Origin: Paenibacillus campinasensis
GTDB lineage: Bacteria > Bacillota > Bacilli > Paenibacillales > Paenibacillaceae
Direction: 5' to 3'
Length of the DNA stretch: 64,000 nt
Assembly (NCBI RefSeq): GCF_002272015.1
Contig: NZ_NPBY01000027.1
Location: forward strand, 62,001-126,000
In this document: positions 40,803 through 49,137 of the stretch, piece after piece
Numbering within the stretch: the stretch's first letter is position 1
Layout: every line of letters starts with the position of its first letter
The notes under the pieces: generated by a model
Databases searched by the model: none
Seen by the model: the letters and a program-made list of their open reading frames with translations, nothing else
Told to the model about the DNA's origin: nothing
Program-made: the position numbers and the translations under genes

Positions 40803-42800
40803 ATGAACGATTTCGCCAAGCGGGTTCAGGAGCAGGAGAAGGCTCTGGAGAATATCCGGCACAAGCTGGCGCTGCTGCCTGATCAGCCGGGCTGCTACCT
40901 GATGAAGAACGGGGAAGGCACCATCATCTACGTCGGCAAGGCCAAGGTGCTGAAGAACCGGGTACGCTCTTACTTTACGGGAAGCCACAATGGCAAGACC
41001 CAGCTGATGGTTTCCGAAATCCGTGATTTTGAATATATTGTGACCGGCAGCAATATGGAGGCGCTCATTCTGGAGTGCAACCTGATCAAAACCCATCAGC
41101 CTCGCTTCAATGTATTGCTGAAAGACGATAAAACGTATCCATATATAAAAATAACGAATGAAGAGCATCCCCGGCTGGAAGTGACCCGGCGGGTGCTGAA
41201 AGATAAAGCGAAATACTTTGGCCCGTATCCGAACGCCTCGGCCGCCCAGCAAACGAAGAAGCTGCTGGATCGCATGTATCCGCTGCGCAAATGCGGTGTC
41301 ATGCCGAAGGAGGTCTGCCTCTATTATCACATCGGGCAATGTCTGGCCCCTTGTGTGAAGGAGGTTCCCCGGGAGGACTATGAGCAGATTACGAGCGAAA
41401 TCCAGTCATTCCTCAGCGGCGGGCATGAGGAGATCCGGAAGGAGCTCGAGCGGAAAATGCACGAGGCTGCGGAGGAGCTCTATTTTGAGCGGGCCAAGGA
41501 GCTGCGTGATCAGATCATGCATATTGACGCTCTGATGGAGAAGCAGAAGATCACGACTACCGACAAGAAGGACCGGGACGTGTTCGGTTATGCGGTGGAC
41601 AAGGGCTGGATGTGCGTGCAGATTCTATATATGCGCCAGGGAAAAATGGTGCAGCGCAACGCCTCCGTATTTCCGTTCTACGGCGACCCCCACAGCGACT
41701 TTCTGTCCTTTGTCGCACAGTATTACAGCAGCAATCCGGCGCTGCCGCAGGAAATTCTGCTGCCGGGCCCGCAGTTGTCCGGCGCAGCAGCCGATGCGGA
41801 CAGCGAGGAAGCTGGTGAAGCCGCAGCCAAGCCGCCTGCTGGTGCAGATGTGGCAACGACCGAGCCAACTGTTCTGACAGACAGTGCCGAACCTACTGCG
41901 GCTGAGGCGAAGGCCGAAGCAGCGGCTGAAGCGGCCGGGCTCGTTGATGCGGCAGGCGGAGCGGAGGCGCTGCAGGAGTGGCTCGGTATCAAGGTTCTGG
42001 TTCCGCGTCGGGGCTTGAAGCGACAGATGGTTGGCATGGCTTCCGATAATGCCAAAGTGTCGCTTGATGAGAAGTTCCGCCTGATTGAACGCGATGAAGA
42101 GCGCACCTCGATTGCGGCAGCTAATCTGGGCGAGATTATCGGTCTGGAGTCTTTGCACCGGATTGAGGCATTTGACAACTCCAACATTCAAGGAAGCAAC
42201 CCGGTATCGGCAATGGTGGTATTTACCGATGGCAAGCCGGACAAGAAGGAATACCGCAAATATAAAATCCGGTCCGTATCGGGGCCGGATGATTATGAGA
42301 CGATGCGCGAGGTTATTCGCCGCCGGTATGAGCGGGTGCTCAAGGAGAACCTGCCGCTGCCGGATCTGATCGTGGTCGACGGCGGACGCGGCCAAATCTC
42401 GGCAGCGGTCGATGTGCTGGAGAACGAGCTGGGACTGTTCATCCCGGTCTGCGGCCTGGTGAAGGACGCCAAGCACCGGACGGCGCAGCTCATGGTCGGC
42501 GATCCGCCTGAGCCGGTGGCGCTGCCAAGGGACAGCCAGGAATTCTACCTGCTTCAGCGCATACAGGATGAAGTGCACCGGTTCGCCATTTCGTTCCACC
42601 GCGAGCAGCGGGGCAAATCGATGGTTTCCTCCAAGCTGGACGCTATTCCGGGCATCGGGGAGAAGCGCCGGAAGATGCTGCTCAAGCATTTTGGCTCGGT
42701 CAAAAAAATAAAAGAGGCCAGTGTCGAAGACTTCCGGCCCCTTTCTATCGGTGAAAAATTAGCGAATGATATTCTTAAAGCGCTTCGGGAGGAGTCGTAG
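40803..42800 (+). CDS. uvrC: Excinuclease ABC subunit C with Ala/Glu-rich insert
   Basis: 665-residue nuclease subunit that cuts on both sides of DNA lesions in nucleotide excision repair. The GIY-YIG domain shows GCYLM and [18 protein letters not shown] near 30-60. The UVR motif lies near 205-240, the RNase H-like endonuclease region near 450-560 ([29 protein letters not shown]), and a helix-hairpin-helix end [12 protein letters not shown] near 612. Residues about 322-386 form a low-complexity Ala/Glu/Pro segment not found in B. subtilis UvrC (598 aa), which explains the extra length. The gene end overlaps the convergent protease gene by 26 bases. Confidence 0.95.
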   Translation: MNDFAKRVQEQEKALENIRHKLALLPDQPGCYLMKNGEGTIIYVGKAKVLKNRVRSYFTGSHNGKTQLMVSEIRDFEYIVTGSNMEALILECNLIKTHQPRFNVLLKDDKTYPYIKITNEEHPRLEVTRRVLKDKAKYFGPYPNASAAQQTKKLLDRMYPLRKCGVMPKEVCLYYHIGQCLAPCVKEVPREDYEQITSEIQSFLSGGHEEIRKELERKMHEAAEELYFERAKELRDQIMHIDALMEKQKITTTDKKDRDVFGYAVDKGWMCVQILYMRQGKMVQRNASVFPFYGDPHSDFLSFVAQYYSSNPALPQEILLPGPQLSGAAADADSEEAGEAAAKPPAGADVATTEPTVLTDSAEPTAAEAKAEAAAEAAGLVDAAGGAEALQEWLGIKVLVPRRGLKRQMVGMASDNAKVSLDEKFRLIERDEERTSIAAANLGEIIGLESLHRIEAFDNSNIQGSNPVSAMVVFTDGKPDKKEYRKYKIRSVSGPDDYETMREVIRRRYERVLKENLPLPDLIVVDGGRGQISAAVDVLENELGLFIPVCGLVKDAKHRTAQLMVGDPPEPVALPRDSQEFYLLQRIQDEVHRFAISFHREQRGKSMVSSKLDAIPGIGEKRRKMLLKHFGSVKKIKEASVEDFRPLSIGEKLANDILKALREES

Positions 42801-44457
42801 TATACGGCTTCTCCTTTTTTTGCGGGTTAAATCGGTAAATGACGTATGCGACCAGTGCTGGAAGCGCGATATAGAAGGCCCCCATCACCACGTTGGTTGC
42901 GTCTCTCAGCAGGATCAGGCTGATTCCCATCAGGGTGCTGTTGAAGATGACGTGGGCGAACATGGCGGTCAAATAACCGTATCGCAGGAAGATATAACTG
43001 AACAGCAGGCCGATGATTACCAGCTCGATGGGCCGGGAAATAATCGGATAGATCGGATACAGCGTATGTCCGAGAGCCCAAATGATCGAAGTGATCAAGC
43101 TGGCGACAAAGGTGCTGCGCACGATTTTTTTGACCATTTTAATCCCGAACAGCCGGTAAACGGCCTCTTCCGATATGCCAGCGAACCAGGCCATCAAAGG
43201 AAACAGCCACGGATACAGCATGTTGTATGGCGATTGCTCCGAATCCGTCGTTGCCCAGGTATTCAGCGTAAGGCTCAGTATGATGAAGATGATCGACTGA
43301 ATGCCAAGCAAGATGAATGCCCACAGATAGCCGAGCTTCATGCTGTCGAGCACATAAGGCCCATAACCCGGTTCCTTCGCCCGCGGCCACACATTGAGCC
43401 CGTCCTCCTTACGCCACAGCCCGTCTCCGCCCACCAGCGAGAAGTACAGAAGGGCCGAGAAGACGAGGGAATATATTACATAAAAGATCATCATGAATGC
43501 AATTCCGAAACTGGACATCCCCTGGGCTTTGAACACAGGCATCAAATTGTAGGTGTTCAGCATCTGGATGACAAACAGCAGCAGCGCCAGAAACACTCCG
43601 CGTTTAAAAGAAGTGTGGGCACGTGTTTTCACGCTGTATACAATCGCGAGAATTCCGAGCACGAGGGTGAACAAACCGTACCCGATCAGCGTAAGCATAA
43701 GCGCGTTTTGCGTTTGCTTCTCCACATAGGCGGTATGCTGCTCCGGAACATCGAAGGCCTGCTGATACGAGCGCAGCTGGCGGTCTTCGAACGTGAACTC
43801 CAGTTTCAGCTGAGCATCCAGAACGGATTTTGACGGATCGGCATATTCCAGCTTGGGCTCGCCCTCCTGCGTAAGCAGTTCCAGGCTGGCTGGATCATAG
43901 CCGGACCTTTGGAGCCAGGGCTCTGCCAGTGCTTGTTTCTCGGACAAGGTCATGTTGCCTTCGGCTAGCAGCAGCATTTCCCGCCGTACCGCGCCGGTAT
44001 TCAGCTCAATCCGGTCATAGCTCGAGTGCGCGGCATCAAGGGTATAGCTGATAACCGCCGCGGTCTGCATATGTACATCCACCAGCAGCGCGTCCAAGCC
44101 CGGAAGCGTGAAGCGAACACGGAATACGTCATAAGGATATTGTTGCTCATAGGTTTTATTGTACTCGTCGAGCTTCTTCTCTTTGGTCAAATATCCATAC
44201 AACGCAGAATTCGACTGATAAGTCACCAGCGTTTCTGTCGCTTCTTCTACAGGGAAGCCTAACTGGTCCTTGGCAAATTCCGAGGCAGCCTGTGAGGCTT
44301 CCTCCTTGGTGATCACAACAGACGTCTGAAGCTCCGGATCGGCGGCGGTGGGCAGCACGATCTGCAGAAGCAGAAACAAGACGAGGCCGACGATGGCTGG
44401 AATCATTAATGTTCTGAAATTAGCTTTGAGTTTCAGCGGTTCTTGAATTCGATTCAT
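42775..44457 (-). CDS. CPBP-family intramembrane metalloprotease, 560 aa
   Basis: Large membrane protein. One N-terminal helix (about 15-35) leads to an extracytoplasmic domain of about 230 residues with two PepSY-like stretches ([32 protein letters not shown]). Then come about eight helices holding the CPBP/Abi active site: EEAVYR near 420, WALGH near 450 and HVIFN near 505. Such enzymes process prenylated or membrane substrates and some act in bacteriocin immunity. ATG 44457 follows GAGGAGG. Its 3' end overlaps uvrC on the other strand, with no terminator between. Confidence 0.85.
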   Translation of the reverse strand: MNRIQEPLKLKANFRTLMIPAIVGLVLFLLLQIVLPTAADPELQTSVVITKEEASQAASEFAKDQLGFPVEEATETLVTYQSNSALYGYLTKEKKLDEYNKTYEQQYPYDVFRVRFTLPGLDALLVDVHMQTAAVISYTLDAAHSSYDRIELNTGAVRREMLLLAEGNMTLSEKQALAEPWLQRSGYDPASLELLTQEGEPKLEYADPSKSVLDAQLKLEFTFEDRQLRSYQQAFDVPEQHTAYVEKQTQNALMLTLIGYGLFTLVLGILAIVYSVKTRAHTSFKRGVFLALLLFVIQMLNTYNLMPVFKAQGMSSFGIAFMMIFYVIYSLVFSALLYFSLVGGDGLWRKEDGLNVWPRAKEPGYGPYVLDSMKLGYLWAFILLGIQSIIFIILSLTLNTWATTDSEQSPYNMLYPWLFPLMAWFAGISEEAVYRLFGIKMVKKIVRSTFVASLITSIIWALGHTLYPIYPIISRPIELVIIGLLFSYIFLRYGYLTAMFAHVIFNSTLMGISLILLRDATNVVMGAFYIALPALVAYVIYRFNPQKKEKPYTTTPPEAL

Positions 44458-44720
44458 GAAATTCCTCCTCGAGATGGATAACTGCTGCAAATTAGATACC
44501 TATCGTCAGTATGAAAGTATCGGATGTGGAAGAGTTCAAACAACTATAAGTCAATATAACATAGATATGTGCCCTTCACGGAGCTTATCCCTCTGTCATT
44601 TTTTTAAATAATCGATGAAAACGAATGAAAGCTTACGAAAATGCAAGAGAAGCAGGTGCTCGTATTCTTGAATATGCCCAAATCGGACGTTTTTAAAGAT
44701 ATTTTGCAGCAAAAACAGCA

Positions 44721-44749
44721 TTGGGTTCGTGAGGCGATTGCGTTATAAT
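44721..44749 (+). promoter_or_regulatory. Sigma-A-type promoter of the ktrBA operon
   Basis: TTGGGT (44721-44726), 17 bases, perfect TATAAT (44744-44749), about 30 bases before the riboswitch. Confidence 0.65.
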
Positions 44750-44779
44750 CACATCATGCTTTCAGCAAAGAAAATAAGA

Positions 44780-44968
44780 CAGCCGAATTTCGACCAGAAA
44801 ATGGGGGAACCATGTAATTGGGGTGAATTTCCTAAGTCATTCATGATTCATCATGAATGAGGAGGAATAGGGCAACCTGTGAAAGCCCGAACCCGTCAGC
44901 TAACCTCGTAGGCTGCAGCACAGGAACCAGAACAGAAAGGGGCATTGGATTTCCAGTGTCTTTTTTTC
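44780..44968 (+). promoter_or_regulatory. Cyclic di-AMP (ydaO/yuaA) riboswitch with terminator
   Basis: Conserved blocks of the c-di-AMP riboswitch occur in order: AGCCGAATTTCGACC, ATGGGGGAACCA, TTGGGGTGAATTTC, AGGGCAACC, AGCCCGAACCCGTCAGCTAACCTCG (split over 44884-44910) and GTAGGC. The terminator GGCATTGG/CCAGTGTC at 44941-44960 runs into seven T. High c-di-AMP should shut off potassium uptake genes. This explains most of the 540-base gap; the part 44458-44720 holds nothing I recognise. Confidence 0.95.
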
Positions 44969-44998
44969 TTTGACTTTTATCAACAGAAGGTGAACAAG

Positions 44999-46339
44999 TT
45001 GAACCCGAAATTATTTTGGCTCAAGTTGTCCCCGCCGCAAATCCTGACGCTTGGCTTCGCAGCGCTCATCGGGATCGGGACAATGCTGCTGATGTTGCCG
45101 GTGGCAACAACCAGCAGGGAGCCGCTTGGAGCGATTGACGCCTTGTTTACCGCGACATCGGCTGTATGTCTGACAGGTCTAGTCGTCGTTGATACGGCGA
45201 CAACTTACAGCACCTTTGGCGAGCTTGTGATCATGCTGCTCATCCAGATTAGCGGATTAGGCTTTATGACGATGGCAACGCTGTTCGCGCTGATGTTCAA
45301 GCGGCGCATCTCGTTCAAGGACCGGCTGGTGCTGCAGGAGGCCATGAACCAGACATCAGTGGAAGGGATTGTACGGCTGATCAGGAGGGTAATTATTTAT
45401 ACATTTGTTATTGAAGCCGTATGTGCCACGTTGTTCTCGATACGCTGGGCGTTTGACATGCCGGCCGGGCAGGCCGTTTATTTCGGGATTTTTCATGCCA
45501 TATCGCTGTTTAATAACGCGGGCTTTGATCTGTTTGGACAATTTCACAGCTTTACGGGGTACGTGAGTGACCCGCTGATCAACATCGTTTCCATATTTTT
45601 AATCGTTTCCGGGGGACTTGGATTTGTGGTATTGTCGGATCTGATTGATTTTCGCCAGAAACGGAAGCTGTCCCTGCATTCGAAGGTCGTTCTGTCCATG
45701 AGCGGAGCGCTCATATTGGTCGGAGCCGTTGTCATTATGGTGTTCGAGTTCACGAATCCGAGAACGCTCGGTGCCCTGGATGGCGGCGGCAAAACGCTGG
45801 CGGCCCTGCTCCAGTCGGTCACGCCCCGAACGGCCGGAGTGAACACGATTGACATTACGGGAATGAGGCAGGCGACACAATTTTTCATCGTCATTCTGAT
45901 GTTTATCGGCGCCTCTCCGGGATCGACCGGGGGCGGGATCAAAACGACGACTTTTACGGTGATGATCGGGGCGGTGGTCGCCATGATGCGCGGACGTCAG
46001 GACATTGTGCTGTTCCACTACCGGCTGGCTCAGGAGCGGATTCTGAAGGCATTGACGATTGCTTTGCTCGCGGTGCTGCTTGTGCTGACCGTTGCGATGA
46101 TTTTATCTACTACGGAGGATGGACATTTTCTGGAGATCTTGTTTGAGGCGACATCGGCCTTCGGCACCGTTGGGCTGTCGATGGGGCTGACACCTCATTT
46201 GACGGCCTTCGGCAAGGTGCTGATCTGTTTCACGATGTTTGCGGGACGGCTTGGACTGCTGACGCTCGTGTATGCGCTGGGTCCGAATAAAAACAAAGAA
46301 TTGTACCGTTATCCGGAAGGCAAAATGATTATTGGGTAA
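44999..46339 (+). CDS. ktrB: Potassium transporter KtrB
   Basis: 446-residue Trk/Ktr/HKT-type membrane subunit of a sodium-dependent potassium uptake system. Four pore loops with filter glycines are seen: TSAVCLTGLVVVD near 45, NNAGFDLFG near 170, TPRTAGVNTID near 280 and TSAFGTVGLSMG near 385; the gating loop IGASPGSTGGGIKTTT is near 305. Start is TTG at 44999, with AGAAGGTGA upstream, giving the usual length. Controlled by the c-di-AMP riboswitch; ktrA follows. Confidence 0.95.
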   Translation: MNPKLFWLKLSPPQILTLGFAALIGIGTMLLMLPVATTSREPLGAIDALFTATSAVCLTGLVVVDTATTYSTFGELVIMLLIQISGLGFMTMATLFALMFKRRISFKDRLVLQEAMNQTSVEGIVRLIRRVIIYTFVIEAVCATLFSIRWAFDMPAGQAVYFGIFHAISLFNNAGFDLFGQFHSFTGYVSDPLINIVSIFLIVSGGLGFVVLSDLIDFRQKRKLSLHSKVVLSMSGALILVGAVVIMVFEFTNPRTLGALDGGGKTLAALLQSVTPRTAGVNTIDITGMRQATQFFIVILMFIGASPGSTGGGIKTTTFTVMIGAVVAMMRGRQDIVLFHYRLAQERILKALTIALLAVLLVLTVAMILSTTEDGHFLEILFEATSAFGTVGLSMGLTPHLTAFGKVLICFTMFAGRLGLLTLVYALGPNKNKELYRYPEGKMIIG

Positions 46340-46356
46340 GGAGCATGACGGGAAAC

Positions 46357-47031
46357 ATGAAACCAAAACAGTTTGTAGTGATCGGTCTAGGGCGGTTCGG
46401 ATCGAGCCTCGCCATTGAACTGATGGAGCAGGGGTATGAAGTTCTGGGCATCGACCGGGACGAAGAGGTTGTGGAGGATATGAGCGAGCTGCTGACGCAT
46501 ACCGTCGTGGCGGATGCTACGGATGAGGGAGTGCTGAAGTCGCTTGGCGTCCGCAACTTCGACTGCGGCATTGTGGCGATCGGCGACGATATCCAGATGA
46601 GCATTCTTTCAGCTATATTGCTGAAGGAGCTTGGTGTGGGCACGGTCGTGGCCAAAGCGATATCGGTGCTGCACGGCAGAGCGCTGGAGAAGCTGGGCGT
46701 AGACCGGGTGATCTTCCCGGAAAGAGATATGGGCATTCGTGTGGCTCATCAGCTCGTTACCCCTAACCTTCTCGATTATATCGAGCTGTCCAAAGACTAT
46801 CTGGTCGTTGAGCTGACGGTGACGGACTGCATGGATGGAAAAACATTAAGCGAGCTTAACACGCGGGTTCGTTATGGGGTTACCGTCGTGGCGGTCAACA
46901 AGCCTTCCGGCATCATTGTGGCGCCAACGGCGATGGATGTGCTGCATGCCGGTGACATTATGGTGGTTATCGGTTCGAATGAGAACGTGGAACGATTTGA
47001 GAATGAGGTTGTCAACTCGCAGGAAGGTTAA
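46357..47031 (+). CDS. ktrA: Potassium uptake regulatory subunit KtrA (RCK domain)
   Basis: About 224-residue cytosolic ring protein that gates KtrB. RCK_N begins FVVIGLGRFGSSLA with the nucleotide-binding Gly motif and DRDEE acidic end; RCK_C (about 140-220) binds c-di-AMP in homologues. The start is ambiguous: ATG 46345 has AAGGAG only one base away, while ATG 46357 has it 13 bases away; I prefer the latter, which matches MKPKQFVVIG-type starts. c-di-AMP may thus control this transporter at both RNA and protein level. Confidence 0.93.
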   Translation: MKPKQFVVIGLGRFGSSLAIELMEQGYEVLGIDRDEEVVEDMSELLTHTVVADATDEGVLKSLGVRNFDCGIVAIGDDIQMSILSAILLKELGVGTVVAKAISVLHGRALEKLGVDRVIFPERDMGIRVAHQLVTPNLLDYIELSKDYLVVELTVTDCMDGKTLSELNTRVRYGVTVVAVNKPSGIIVAPTAMDVLHAGDIMVVIGSNENVERFENEVVNSQEG

Positions 47032-47053
47032 TCCGCACTTATATAATAGGAAG

Positions 47054-47105
47054 AAGCGATCATGCGTACACGGAACATGCGGTGTATAGATGATCGCTTT
47101 GTTGT
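47054..47105 (+). terminator. Intrinsic terminator of ktrBA
   Basis: AAGCGATCAT (47054-47063) pairs with ATGATCGCTT (47090-47099), followed by TGTTGT. Confidence 0.7.
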
Positions 47106-47144
47106 CATAAGGCTAGGCGGCTACTGTGGGTTGCAAGCCAGCCC

Positions 47145-48053
47145 CTATGCCTTCAGCTTGCGCAGCTCAGTGAACAGCACCTCGGTCTCGGCGATCCAGC
47201 GTCTGGCCGCACTGCTCAAATCCGAGGACTCGTCATAGACGAGCGAAGTGGTCCGCCGGGTCTCTATCAAAGCGGGGATATGGATGTCGAGCAGACCGTT
47301 ATCGGACAGCAGCTGCGGGCGCAAATAGGATTTGGGCAGCAGCGCCGCCGCTTTGCAGGTTGGAATGAGGCGGACGATCGCCTCGAAGGAATCGATCTCC
47401 ATCCGGATGTCGGGCATAATGCCCCAGCGATGAAACAGATCATCGGTCAGCTTGCGGTACCAGGTGCCGGTGGAGAAAATAATCATCGGCAGTCCTTGCA
47501 GATGCTCGATGCTGACCGCTTCAAGCTCCGCCAGCGGATGGCCGAGCGGGATGACCAGCTCAAGATGATCGTCAAAGAGCGGAATGCATTTTAGCCCCGG
47601 CTGATTGATGGAGGAGGCAACGATGCCGATATCCACGCGTCGTTCCCTTACATAAGATACGATTTCATGAGTCTTGCCAGTGACCAGCTTAATTTCCGCC
47701 GCCGGATGCTTCTCCATAAAAGCATTCACAAGCGGAGGCAGCGTCGTCTGCAGCGTGGTCAGACTGGCGCCAAGCGTAATGGAGATTTGCTCGCCTTCGC
47801 GGTAATGCGCCAGCGTCTGCATAAACTTCAACTGCTGCTGCCGCTGCTCCAGGGCGAAGGTATAAACGATCTGTCCGATCGAGGTCAGCTCCAGTCGCTT
47901 GCCCCGACGGTTGAACAGCTGCAGCCCAAGCTCGTCCTCCAGCTTGGCGATTTTGCGGGAGACCGCCGGCTGGGACAGGTTGAGCAGCTTGGAAGCTTTG
48001 TTGATGCTGGATTGCTCAACGACGACGGCAAAGACGTCCAGCTCTTCGAACAT
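47145..48053 (-). CDS. LysR-family transcriptional regulator, divergent from sdhCAB
   Basis: 302-residue LTTR. The winged helix-turn-helix is residues 1-60 (SSINKASKLLNLSQPAVSRKIAKLE), and the effector domain from about 90 onward has the periplasmic-binding fold (ISITLGASLTTLQTTLPPLV). AGGAGGATG precedes the ATG. Its place next to sdhCAB makes control of the TCA cycle or of itself plausible, but the target is unknown. A perfect inverted repeat lies 30 bases upstream of its start. Confidence 0.88.
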   Translation of the reverse strand: MFEELDVFAVVVEQSSINKASKLLNLSQPAVSRKIAKLEDELGLQLFNRRGKRLELTSIGQIVYTFALEQRQQQLKFMQTLAHYREGEQISITLGASLTTLQTTLPPLVNAFMEKHPAAEIKLVTGKTHEIVSYVRERRVDIGIVASSINQPGLKCIPLFDDHLELVIPLGHPLAELEAVSIEHLQGLPMIIFSTGTWYRKLTDDLFHRWGIMPDIRMEIDSFEAIVRLIPTCKAAALLPKSYLRPQLLSDNGLLDIHIPALIETRRTTSLVYDESSDLSSAARRWIAETEVLFTELRKLKA

Positions 48054-48082
48054 GGCTACATCCTCCTGTTATATGGTAGTGT

Positions 48083-48100
48083 ATATTAGGTAGTGAATAT
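48083..48100. promoter_or_regulatory. Candidate LysR operator
   Basis: ATATT-N8-AATAT is a perfect inverted repeat that satisfies the LTTR T-N11-A rule, 30 bases upstream of the regulator's start codon. It may serve autoregulation. Confidence 0.4.
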
Positions 48101-48288
48101 GAAGATTTGCTGAAGAAACGCAAGTTTGCGGCTATGCGCCAAGCCTGTCCGGCTCGTAAGGTGAGATCACTTCCGCGAAGCTGCGGCCGATCTGCACAGG
48201 CAACCATACCGGACATTTTGCTTATGCGTATAAATTATAACGTTTAATAATTATATTGCAATTCCATTATAAGAAAAAAAGGAGTAAC

Positions 48289-48375
48289 ATGAAATGTGAC
48301 ACAGGTTGTTCACAGATTAGGGAAATAGAGAACAATTTGTCGTTGAAAAAACGCGAGTTTCAATGTATTGCGTAA
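48289..48375 (+). CDS. Possible leader peptide upstream of sdhC, 28 aa
   Basis: A 28-codon frame starting MKCDTGCSQ, with Cys at 3, 7 and 26, is preceded by AAAAAAAGGAG four bases from the ATG. Ribosome-site strength is the main evidence. No homologue is known to me. The region also contains TGTGA-N10-TCACA (48295-48314). It is otherwise the only thing seen in the 399-base gap besides the LysR operator. Coding status is uncertain. Confidence 0.35.
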   Translation: MKCDTGCSQIREIENNLSLKKREFQCIA

Positions 48376-48452
48376 GCAGTTCCAAATGAAATGAATTCGT
48401 TCGAAAGTATGAAATTGAAAACGCTGTACATCGGAAAGGGGAACGTCAACTG

Positions 48453-49121
48453 ATGAAAGGGTATTATTCCAGAAAGCTGCATTCATTACTTGGTGTCATA
48501 CCGCTTGGAGGATTCCTGATCAGCCATATGATATCCAACTATAAGGCTTTCGAGGGTGGAAAGGAAGGCTTTATGGGGGCGGTGCATTTCCTGAACAGCA
48601 TGCCGCTCGTCTTCTTCCTGGAGCTGTTTCTGATCTGGCTGCCGCTGTTGTACCACGGCGTCTATGGACTGTATATCGCTTACCAGGCGAACAATAACGT
48701 AGGCAATTTCAATTATGAGCGCAACATTCGCTTCATGATTCAGCGGATCACCGGCGTCATTACGTTTGTATTCGTAATCTGGCATATGTACGATACGCGC
48801 TTCCAGATCATGATCGGCAAGATCACGCATGATGAGCTGGGAGCCGTTATGCACGGGATCGTCAGCAATCCAGTACTGTTCGCGCTGTATGTGGTCGGCG
48901 TGTTATCCGCTACGTTCCACTTTGCAAACGGTCTGTGGGCATTCCTGGTCAGCTGGGGCATCACCGTCGGTCCGCGTGCTCAACGCATATCGACGTACAT
49001 CTGCATGGGCTTGTTCGTTGTAATGAGCGTCATGTTCATTCTGGCTATGACCGGATTCAGAGACGCCGAGTTCCAAGCGGCAAACGCCGTGATCGATATA
49101 GCTAAGACAGTCTTGAGTTAA
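48453..49121 (+). CDS. sdhC: Succinate dehydrogenase cytochrome b558 subunit
   Basis: 222-residue di-heme membrane anchor of complex II, with five helices and heme-ligating histidines in KLHSLLG, ISHMIS, YHGVYG, IWHMYD and FHFANG. It anchors SdhA and SdhB and passes electrons to menaquinone. The ATG follows AAAGGGGAACG. First gene of sdhCAB, the usual Bacillus order. Confidence 0.95.
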   Translation: MKGYYSRKLHSLLGVIPLGGFLISHMISNYKAFEGGKEGFMGAVHFLNSMPLVFFLELFLIWLPLLYHGVYGLYIAYQANNNVGNFNYERNIRFMIQRITGVITFVFVIWHMYDTRFQIMIGKITHDELGAVMHGIVSNPVLFALYVVGVLSATFHFANGLWAFLVSWGITVGPRAQRISTYICMGLFVVMSVMFILAMTGFRDAEFQAANAVIDIAKTVLS

Positions 49122-49137
49122 AGGGAGTGAACCTATT

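Noticed and set aside
42766..43833. 355-codon plus-strand frame opposite the CPBP protease gene
   Set aside because: Antisense shadow of a gene with clear motifs and a ribosome site.
48295..48314. TGTGA...TCACA as a Rex or FNR/CRP site before sdhC
   Set aside because: Those sites need six bases between the halves; here there are ten, and no flanking match is seen.
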